Shown here in pieces: positions 56,711 to 64,000 of a DNA stretch of 64,000 nucleotides. Position 1 is the first letter of the stretch, and every line of letters starts with the position of its first letter. Source of the stretch: Chrysopilus asiliformis (lineage: Eukaryota > Arthropoda > Insecta > Diptera > Rhagionidae); NCBI GenBank assembly GCA_964034945.1, contig OZ035962.1, forward strand, positions 82,047,942 through 82,111,941, in the 5' to 3' direction. The position numbers and the translations under genes were made by a program. The notes beneath the pieces were generated by a model that searched no databases, was not told the origin of the DNA, and saw only the letters and a program-made list of their open reading frames with translations.

Positions 56711-57367
56711 AACAATATGCTTTTTTTTATTATTTTTTTTTTGAAAGAAGAAGTCTTTGGGTGAAAAAACGAAATTTCCGGAGTCTACTTAACTCGGAAT
56801 CAGTGCCATGCCAAGAATTGACAGTGGTTACTAAAGTTTTCTGCTCTAAAGCTTTTCCCAGTATAATTTTAATGTTGTACTCTCGAAAATTACTCTCAAA
56901 ATACTCTCAAAATACTCTCAAAATACTCTCAAAATACTCTCAAAATACTCTCAAAATACTCTCAAAACACGTTAGAGTAATCTTATGACATGATACCACC
57001 TCCCTCTCTCTCATTCTTGCTTCATTACTACCTAGAATTCAAGGACATATTTTAATATCAAGAATCCATTCTACGTAGAAAGAGTTATGCAAATGTTCAG
57101 CTACTTTCACAAACGGTGTTCTTATTAAAAAATGGTTATTCAAATTAAAAAAAAACAAGCGTTTCAAGAACTTTTTTTAAAAATAATATTGTAATGTGAT
57201 ACATTATTTACAAACAAAAACAATAAATCTTAGGAGTATTCCATAAGTCAATTGATAATGGCGTAATCCGCATCAAAATTGCTTCAGCGGTTCAGGAGAT
57301 AGCATGAAAGAGGCGTACAGGGGGAAGTGTAAATTTTAGTGGATGAAAACTTGCATTGTCATTAGTA
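56711..57367. repeat. Intergenic with TACTCTCAAAA minisatellite
   Basis: An 11-bp unit TACTCTCAAAA is repeated eight to nine times at 56878-56970. No gene otherwise; a short T-rich stretch precedes it. Confidence 0.7.
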
Positions 57368-58540
57368 CAGGTAAACCTCCTACAACGCGGTAGTAAGATT
57401 CCCGGAAAATGCCGCGTTGTAGGAAATCGCGTTGTAGCAGAACCTAACTCCGTATAAAAATGGGGGTTCGGTTCTCAAAAGAGAAAAACTGCATTTTATG
57501 GTGTAACATTTTGATGATTTTTTTACTATATGCACATAAAAATATTTCATGACAAACTTAAATACAATTCAACATCATATAAAAACTAAAAAGATCATGA
57601 TTTCAAGTTTAATAAGTAATATTAAAAATCAAAAAGAAACATAATGTTATGCTGACAAATTTATTCTTCATCGTCACTTATTATAGTTGGTCGAGAAAGA
57701 TTGACTGGCCTTTTTTCAAAATCAGAGCGCGATTCATCGACAAGTTCGACTGCACTTCCGGTAGTTTCAGGTTTGAAAAAATCTGTCATTAGAGATTGTT
57801 TGCTGTTGCTTTGCAAATCTTTATAAACTTCTTCATAGGCAGATAAGCAATTTTGAAGATTTCTTTTAAATATTCCCGCTCTTTCCGGCAGAGGATCATT
57901 CTCTAAAAAGTAAGATTCCATCTTTTTCGCCATGTCCGAATATTTTTCTATACCTTTCAGAGTGAAGGTTTTGTTTTCTTCATTGGAAAGATCTTCAGAA
58001 TTATCTTCAGTCAGTAATGTTTCGGTTATTATTGCCACCAAATCTGCTTCGTTTATTTCATCTTCCGTAATTATTTCCAGAATATCATCAACAGTTATTT
58101 CAGTGAATCCACCGCCTCCTACTTTGTATGCAAGGCTTACTATGTTACTATATTCACGCCGAATTGGCTCAACAACATTTTCCTGATTAACCATTCCCGG
58201 TAATAAAGCTTTCCAGCAAGCATTTAGAGTCGATTGGCGCATTTCTTTCAGGGACAAGCCGATAATTTCGACACAATTTAATATTGAAAATTGTTTCCAA
58301 ACTTCACTGACTGTAATATCTGCAGAATCTATTTTCTCCAAAATAAATTCAAATAATTTACGGATATAGTATGATTTAAAAGTCGCTATGATTCCTTGAT
58401 CCAACGGTTGTAATAGCGAGGTGGTATTGGGTGGTAGAAATGCAATCTCAACATTGGGATGATTTAAACCAGTTGGATACGAGGGCGCATAAAATAACAA
58501 TAATTGACCTTGACAAACTAACAAAAAACAAACAAGTTGT
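57368..58540 (-). mobile_element. Tigger/pogo-like element, 5' half lost
   Basis: The 3' terminus CAGGTAAACCTCCTACAACG CGG starts at 57368 after TA. The motif CGCGTTGTAG recurs just inside (57412, 57428), as in Tigger ends. The transposase C-terminal half follows on the minus strand. The opposite terminus is not found; the element breaks near 58540. Confidence 0.65.
57661..58540 (-). pseudogene. Tigger/pogo (DDE_1, jerky-like) transposase, C-terminal half, catalytic Asp lost
   Basis: The minus-strand frame holds VEIAFLPPNTTSLLQPLDQG followed by IIATFKSYYIRK, the diagnostic end of the DDE_1 domain, with the third catalytic Asp in QPLDQG. At the second catalytic position, normally D-N-A-P-S-H, the frame reads F-Y-A-P-S-Y, so Asp and Asn are both replaced. 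A long acidic tail ends ...TIISDDEE. The frame continues to 58575, but the first ~15-25 residues are unrelated, so the N-terminal DNA-binding domains and the first Asp are missing. It is inactive, although still open for about 290 codons. A host-domesticated gene is an unlikely alternative, given the adjacent terminal repeat and absent N-terminus. Confidence 0.8.
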
Positions 58541-58600
58541 AAAAAAAGCTGAAACATGCATGCAAAAATGCACAAAAAAAGATCAAAAATCTGCAGGAAA

Positions 58601-58682
58601 ATCGCAAAAACATGCCAAAATATATACCTACTTATTTCTTTGAAAATAGAAATAAGTTGTATATTTTGGCATGTTTTGCGAT
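58601..58682. repeat. 82-bp hairpin at the broken end of the Tigger element
   Basis: ATCGCAAAAACATGCCAAAA TATA pairs with TATATTTTGGCATGTTTTGC GAT, extended by ACTTATTTCT / AGAAATAAGT around a short loop. Probably a small foldback insertion. Confidence 0.75.
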
Positions 58683-58959
58683 TTTTTATATTATTTATAG
58701 GAATTTAGTTTAAAACTACAATAATATAGTGCTCCGAAAATTAGCCGTCTACATGCTACAGGTGTTCATAAACTTGGGTTCTATGTCAGGTTCTAGGGTG
58801 GCTGACGTTGCAGGAAGCAAAAAAAAAGGACCAATGATGGACACCACAGAATGGAAAAACTACGAAAGGAGTCAGCCGGACGAGATTTGCTCAATTCATA
58901 AAAATTTAATTGAAAAAAAAAACCAATAAAAATATGTGATGTGAACAGCACTTGACTTT

Positions 58960-59240
58960 CTTATACAAGATCTACGTTTTTGCACAATTCACATTATAAC
59001 CAGACGAATAAAATTTTAGTTTGTACAAAATCTCAAATATCTCGATAACGGTAAAAAATACCGTTTTTCTCGAAAACCCGTTAGTTCGCAAGTAATATGC
59101 AAAAATCTTAATTTTTACCTTTTAACGAAAATATCTCAACAATGGTAAAAGACAGCGGATAACAGTGACAGACAAAATAGTGGCAAACATTATTCTCTTC
59201 AATTTATCTCGTATATCGAATCCCCAAAACCCACTATTCG
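58960..59240 (-). repeat. Family B-related fragment
   Basis: TACAAAATCTCAAATATCTC GATAACGGTAAAA and GTTAGTTCGCAAGTAATATG CAAAAA match (in complement) parts of 56400-56560. Diverged. Confidence 0.45.
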
Positions 59241-60173
59241 CGGAGGCGTTTTTGCATTAGTGTGCAAAATTTAACCATGTATATATCTTTTTGCGTTTTT
59301 TTAAATGACTTCTCGGGTGTGTAAATACACTGCAGTGCAACGAAAACACCAAAATTATAGAGTATTGCCAGTTGTGACTAATTTTGATTCTCAATTGTCA
59401 GGTTATGGTAAAATATTCTTTGGGGGTTTTTTGTACGCAATATTTTCACTGGCCACAAATTTTTTATACTTTTTAACATGATGCTTTTTGTAAATAATTA
59501 GAAGAATTGTTAATAATTATATGAAAGTGGCTGAAATTGGGAAAAATTGTTTGTTTTTTTTAAAACAATCAAAACTTGTTGTTTTCTTTCAAAACGACCA
59601 AAAATTGTTAAAAATTATGATTTATTAACAATTTTGTTGTGATTTCAAGGTCCTAGTTACCATAAACGCACATGGAATCACAGTCCTATTAAATCGAAAA
59701 TTTTTTATGCTCAACACAAGTACTAAGATTGCCAACTAAATTTTATCGTTTATTTATGTCCTAGGAATGAATTCAATCGTAAAAAAAGCGAAAGTGATCT
59801 CACGCACATCTGAATGTTGAAATTGAACATTACACTGTTATGGTACCATGTACTAAAATATGTATAATATATTTATATGCATATAATCCGGTCTCTAGTT
59901 ATCACTTTTCAGAACACAACTGCGCTTTAAAAAAATTCCAAAAATAATTTTATTTTCTTTCTGATTTCCACACCTCTAACCTTTTTAAATTATCAATTTG
60001 GGTTGACATTGAAATTGATTAAAAGTATCTATTTCAAATTTTTTAATGTCAAAGCAAATACATGAACATTATACAGCTATTATTTTGTGAATTAATTTTG
60101 TCTTCAAAACAGCCGATTAAAATTATTCAAGATTTGCAGCATGAAGCTGTCGCTGATTGAATTTGATGAAAAG
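59241..60173. other. 5' flank of SVWC gene D, no feature seen
   Basis: AT-rich sequence with no ORF or repeat recognised. Confidence 0.4.
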
Positions 60174-60211
60174 TATAAAAGTTCATGTAAAAGTTAAAAC
60201 GTCGATCATTT
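60174..60211 (+). promoter_or_regulatory. Core promoter of SVWC gene D
   Basis: GAAAAGTATAAAAGTTCAT (TATA box 60174-60181) and an initiator GATCATTTAA with predicted +1 A at 60208. Block order and spacing match the gene at 48.6 kb within one base. Confidence 0.65.
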
Positions 60212-60255
60212 AAATATTTGGATTTGTACGTTCGTGTTTTTAAGAAATAATCAAA

Positions 60256-60699
60256 ATGAAATTAATTTTTACTTTGCTGGTTGTTTTTGTGGCGACTTGT
60301 TTTTCTTCTGACGATTGTAAATATTTAAAAAACATTTAATATTTCCGGTAAAAAGTAATATTTTGTGTATAAATCTGACTTATTTTATAGATGAAGGTTG
60401 CAAATTCGGTGATACTATAGTGGCGATTGGTGAACATTATCAGCCGGAAGGAGAATGCAAACAGTATAAATGTGTCGCACACGATTCAATTACTGGAAAA
60501 GTGTATGTATTTTATTAAATTTAAACCAAGATTGGTGGAAGTCCTTTTTTCATTGAGTTTTTTTTTCATTTACAGATGCGCATTGTCACGAATGCTACCA
60601 GAAGACTTTGTTAAATACAATTGTCGCAAAGTGGAAGAAGATCCAAGTAAACCATATCCAGAATGTTGTGCACACCATAAATGTGATAACGACGATTGA
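60256..60699 (+). CDS. SVWC (Vago-type) small secreted protein D, three exons
   Basis: Exons 60256-60316, 60391-60502 and 60576-60699 (GT-AG introns, phase 1 then 2) encode 98 residues. The signal peptide is MKLIFTLLVVFVATCFSS. Eight cysteines follow, spaced X18, X4, X10, X14, X13, CC, X4, with HYQPEGEC, the block EEDPSKPYPECC and an acidic end DNDD, all typical of the single-domain von Willebrand type C family. Cysteine spacing is identical to that of the gene at 62.5 kb, its apparent sister. A one-exon reading starting with the second M (60427) would miss the signal peptide and first cysteine, so the spliced model is preferred. AATAAA lies about 25 bases after the stop. Confidence 0.88.
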
Positions 60700-60729
60700 G
60701 AAACAATATTTTTAAAATGAAAAATAAAA

Positions 60730-61539
60730 AGATTTTTCAATGTTACATAAAATATTTTACATATTTATATTTTACAGGATGTTGTCTTTAAATATTCTTG
60801 CCTACGTTTTAATTCAATCTTAAAAATTTCAAATCTAGCTGATTCGTTTTATTCTCATAGCGTAGCTGACGCATTTTATTCTATCTTATATAAATCTAAC
60901 AGGTGGATGTATGGGTTAGATGTTATATGTTGTCTTCAGAACAAATCGTTTTTGGAAAAATTGGCCAATTGAAAAATTTTTGTCGTCTACAACAAATGAG
61001 GAGTGCAATTTTTATTATGAATTCGATGTAAAGAATTTACATAAAACTAAAAGATTTTTTTGTCATAAGAAACGATAAAAATTTCGATATTTATTAATTA
61101 CTAGTCTTAATGAAAACGGAATTGCCACCAGATTCAGTATCAGCGACACTTGGTAATTTACTACCTTGGTAATTTACTAATTAATTTTTAATATTTTTTT
61201 CAAATATTTCAAGAACTGTTGGAGATAGGTAAAAAACGTTAAATCAAAAATATGGGGAATTTCATTTCCTACGCATTTTTTTTTTCAAAAACGCATAGCT
61301 TCCGAGATATTTTCAAAAAAAGTGTTTTTTCAAAAAATAATAAAAAAAGAAATTTGTTTGAAAAAATACCCTAAAAAAATATTTTTTTGTGTGTATCAGT
61401 ACCTAATAAAATATTTATTTAATAGGTTTTACCACTAAAAGCTTTTTTTTCGATTTTTTTAATTATTTTTTTTTTTAATTTAATTTTTTTTAATTTAATT
61501 TTTTTATGGGTAAAAATGAGTAAAAATCCAAATGTCTGT
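60730..61539. other. Intergenic between SVWC genes D and E
   Basis: AT-rich with poly-T/A runs and decayed repeat-like stretches (GAACTGTTGGAGATAGG, CGCATAGCTTCCGAGATAT). No gene. Confidence 0.45.
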
Positions 61540-61915
61540 CTTTCGGAACGCTTATATATACTTTTTAGTCGGCGAGTATACATATATCCTGTATATCCTT
61601 ACTGCATCGACGTTTGAGACATCCTTACGGACTCAAGAATCGGATTCAGCGACCCCAAAAACCCACCAGATGAGATTTTTTTCCTGAAAATTTGAGGAAA
61701 AGGATAAACACATTATCCTAATAGGAACCTCCGTTATCCTTACAAGGACGAAGTGGTGGAAATATTCTATTGTCATCGGAGTTACGTCTGTGTGAAAAGT
61801 TTCAAGTCATTCGGATCAGTGGAAGTGGGGCAAAATAAGGTTACAAAATTTGACCCTGACAGACCGACAGACAGATACGAAAGCGAGCTAAATAAAAGTT
61901 TTTGAAAATAATAAA
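61540..61915 (+). repeat. Dispersed repeat family F, single-unit allele
   Basis: GAATCGGATTCAGCGACCCC, GGATAAACACATTATCCTAA, CCTCCGTTATCCTTACAAGG ACGAAGT, GCGAGCTAAATAAAAG. It contains one copy of the unit that is repeated seven times at 19670-20515, with matching flanks and a short GACAGACAGA tract. Confidence 0.8.
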
Positions 61916-62454
61916 AACATTTCCAGGTTACAAGAAATTATTTAAATACATGTCTCAATAAGGGATTTTTAATTTGGATTTTCTTGTAGTTGATATTAAA
62001 TTTGTTGTGACCCAAACAAAGATAAATAGACCGAAATATTTTTTTTTTAAATTGAAAGTTTTTGTTTGATGGTCAATTTATTATTTTAATCATAAAATTT
62101 TATATGAATTTTTTCCTTTAAAAATCAAAATCCATTAAAATCTTCGCATTTCCTTCTAAAAATACCACCTTTGACCTTGTCTCAAATCAAATTTACATTG
62201 AAATATTGTAGATATGGAATTATTTTCCTCGCCAACACAAATTCGAGGTTTCCATCGTTCTTACACTGATATTACTGATATTTTATGGCGATTAACATTT
62301 CAATTGTAAAGTATTTATTCATACAACATAACCAGATATATTAGGAATAAAATTTTGTAATATTTTGCCTAGGAATGAAATTTTTGAGAGTTGAAAGATT
62401 TAGTAATTTTCAAATTTTGGATGTGTGCAGTCGTATTTTGCATAAGCTATTAAA
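61916..62454. other. 5' flank of SVWC gene E
   Basis: AT-rich; no clear TATA box of the GAAAAGTATAAAAG type seen upstream of this gene, unlike its paralogs. Confidence 0.4.
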
Positions 62455-62871
62455 ATGAAATTACTTTTTGTATTATTGATTGCTTTTGTGGCTACTTCTG
62501 AAGTTTTTTGCGAAGGCAGGTTTTCTTCAAATCTCACATATTTAACACAAATCTAAACGCTTTAATATCTTGACAGAAGAAAGTTGTAACTTTGATGGTC
62601 ATTCTTCTGCAGTTGGTGAGGAATATAAACCGGAAGGAAAATGTCACTTGTTGAAATGTGAAGGGAATAATCTGATTCACTTAAAAGAGTATATATGAAA
62701 GCCATTATTAAATCCAAATCGTCTTAAAAGAAATCAATTTTTTACAGGTGTGTAGCAGAAGCCATGTTAATAGAAGACTCTGTTAGACGTAACTGCACTT
62801 GGGTAGGAGAAGATCCAAGCAAACCTTATCCACAATGTTGTGCACAATTTAAATGTGAACATGAAGATTAA
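62455..62871 (+). CDS. SVWC (Vago-type) small secreted protein E, three exons, GC-AG first intron
   Basis: Exons 62455-62515, 62577-62688 and 62748-62871 encode 98 residues. The first intron uses a GC donor (AAG|GCAGGT). A GT two codons further would shift the frame into a stop, and only the GC site keeps the phase-1 junction and exon length (61 nt) of the neighbouring paralog. The second intron is GT-AG, phase 2. Signal peptide MKLLFVLLIAFVATSEVFC is followed by eight cysteines spaced exactly as in the gene at 60.3 kb (X18, X4, X10, X14, X13, CC, X4), with EYKPEGKC and GEDPSKPYPQCC. This is a single-domain von Willebrand type C protein. AATAAA follows within 20 bases of the stop. Confidence 0.85.
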
Positions 62872-63023
62872 GAAATAATATTCAATAAAATACATTGCAC
62901 AAATCTAATGGTTTTTTTCATTTTTATATTAGTTTTAATAACAGTTTAATTATGCAGATATGTTTTTACCTTTCTTAAAGATAACCATCGAATCAGTTCG
63001 ATGAGTTCACAGCATATTTGTAT

Positions 63024-63121
63024 CCCAAGTAACCAAATAGGGCATAAAGTGGTCGTCGCGACCATAAAGATTCGATGTTAAAGTCGCCACGACCACTTTA
63101 CGCCCTATTTGGTTACTTGGG
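63024..63121. mobile_element. 98-bp palindromic MITE (CCCAAG family), copy 2
   Basis: CCCAAGTAACCAAATAGGGC ATAAAGTGGTCGTCG and its complement ending CTTGGG. Same layout, length and core (AAAGTGGTCGTCG) as 5985-6082. Flanked by AT. Confidence 0.75.
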
Positions 63122-63632
63122 ATGTGTGTTCGTATATTCATACGTATGGTGTAAGATCGACGTCTGCCAATAAACTCTAACATATTTTGACGCGTTTTTT
63201 CGCATTCGAAAACTGTTATCGTCCCATAAAACCCATGGGGAAAAACGAACTGTTTCCGAGAATTTTTTTTTAAAAGAGCCGACTTTAAAAAAAGGGTTAA
63301 AAAATAAAAAAAATAATTAAAAAAAACTAAAGCGCTAAAAAGTAAAATATAATTTTTAAAATTTTTAATTTTGTATATCAAGGACTGTCAAATTTCAGTA
63401 CCAGCAAAATTTTAATTGTTATTAATGGGTATTCTTATATTTGTAAATATAAAGTCGGTGCAAACTTTTCGTGAAATTTTTCGGGAAATTTTCTCCGAAT
63501 TTTTTTTTTTTTGGAATTGTTTGGGCAACTTTTTCGATTTTTTGGTGGGAGGGTGGGAAGGAGGGAAAAAATCCGCTCTCTTCCTTCACCCTCACCGCTC
63601 TTATCACCAACATTCCCACACTTCTTCGTCCG
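63122..63632. other. Intergenic, no supported gene
   Basis: Short motif-less ORFs on both strands and A/T runs only. Confidence 0.4.
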
Positions 63633-63723
63633 CCGGTTAAGATACTGAGTTTAAAATACAAAAGTATAGGAAAAACAAAAATTTCCTATACTTTTGTATT
63701 TTAAACTCAGTATCTTAAACCGG
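63633..63723. repeat. Foldback hairpin with ~41-bp arms
   Basis: CCGGTTAAGATACTGAGTTT, continuing AAAATACAAAAGTATAGGAAA, pairs with its complement ending AAACTCAGTATCTTAAACCG G; one base is inserted. It lies just upstream of the SVWC exon relic. Confidence 0.8.
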
Positions 63724-63778
63724 TATCTAGACATATCGATAAAATATTTGAATTAAACTTGTTAATTCAAATATTAAG

Positions 63779-63974
63779 GTACAGGCTAGTGGTTATGCTG
63801 CCAGAAGAGATGGAGAAACATAACTGCCATTGGGTCGAAAAGGACACAACAAAACCCTATCCAGAAAGTTGGCGTCAAATTAAGTGTGTTCATATAAATG
63901 CTTTTGATTTAAAAAATACTGCATATTTGAACACAATAAAATATAAAAAAACAATATATTTTTTTAGTGTTTGA
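63779..63974 (+). pseudogene. Exon-3 relic of a sixth SVWC gene
   Basis: After TTAAG the frame reads YRLVVMLPEEMEKHNCHWVE, then KDTTKPYPESWRQIKC, aligning residue for residue with exon 3 of the genes at 60.3 and 62.5 kb (CALSRMLPED..., ...PSKPYPECCAHHKC). Three of the five framework cysteines of this exon are gone: the first is Tyr (TGC to TAC) and the CC pair is Ser-Trp (TGTTGT to AGTTGG). The two others remain. The original stop is lost and the frame runs on into AT-rich sequence. No exon 1 or 2 is present upstream; the space holds two foldback elements. It is a dead tandem copy. Confidence 0.8.
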
Positions 63975-64000
63975 AAATAACAACTAGAGTGGAACTTCGA

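Noticed and set aside
60427..60699. Single-exon 90-codon reading of the SVWC gene at 60.3 kb
   Set aside because: It reads through an intron (GTATGT...TTTACAG) and loses the signal peptide and first cysteine; the three-exon model matches four paralogs.
1..64000. tRNA and rRNA genes
   Set aside because: I looked for A/B-box and GGTTCRANNCC-type motifs in cloverleaf context and saw none, but a tRNAscan-SE or Infernal run would be needed to exclude them.

Overview
This is eukaryotic, AT-rich, intron-bearing DNA, almost certainly from an insect. A fly (Diptera) fits well but I cannot fix the species. The evidence is a family of small secreted single-domain von Willebrand factor type C (SVWC/Vago-type) proteins with three-exon genes and TATA plus TCATT-type core promoters, combined with DD41D mariner, hAT, piggyBac-like, pogo/Tigger-like and non-LTR elements. 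There are no bacterial-style operons, CRISPR arrays, or rRNA or tRNA genes that I could recognise.

The host genes are few and small. Five intact SVWC-like genes lie at 7.8-8.4 kb (minus), 43.3-43.8 kb, 48.6-49.0 kb, 60.3-60.7 kb and 62.5-62.9 kb (all plus), and an eroded third exon of a sixth lies at 63.8 kb. All five have three exons, a phase-1 then a phase-2 intron, a middle exon of 112 or 115 nt, and a protein of 95-102 residues with a signal peptide and eight framework cysteines ending C-X13-CC-X4/5-C. The copies at 48.6, 60.3 and 62.5 kb form one subtype and those at 8 and 43 kb another. Most of these genes are invisible as single long ORFs because they are spliced.

Nearly everything else is mobile or repetitive. 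From left to right: dispersed repeats and foldback elements (0-6.8 kb); a deleted DD41D mariner (9.6-10.5 kb); two adjacent TIR elements (12.0-13.6 kb); a 3.4 kb hAT element with an exact 8-bp target duplication, a hAT dimerisation-domain relic, a giant palindrome and a 7-copy ~121-bp tandem array (17.3-20.7 kb); a four-level nest (26.7-28.7 kb); a second DD41D mariner (31.1-32.0 kb); a five-to-six-level nest that can be unwrapped exactly from its target-site duplications (32.0-37.2 kb); a piggyBac-like MITE (40.8-41.4 kb); a young 5'-truncated non-LTR retrotransposon with an intact 634-residue RT frame and a 35-nt poly(A) (45.2-47.1 kb); and a broken Tigger/pogo element (57.4-58.6 kb).

The most striking object is a ~6.48 kb, nearly perfectly homogeneous array of one octamer (CAGTCTGT, about 800 copies; 49.48-55.97 kb) between two SVWC genes. 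It sits inside a dispersed repeat. Another copy of that repeat in this same window (34.4-35.3 kb) has only about 20 bp at the equivalent place, so this is an expansion by two to three orders of magnitude seen against its own short allele. The long open frames through the array are an arithmetic by-product of an 8-bp period, not genes.
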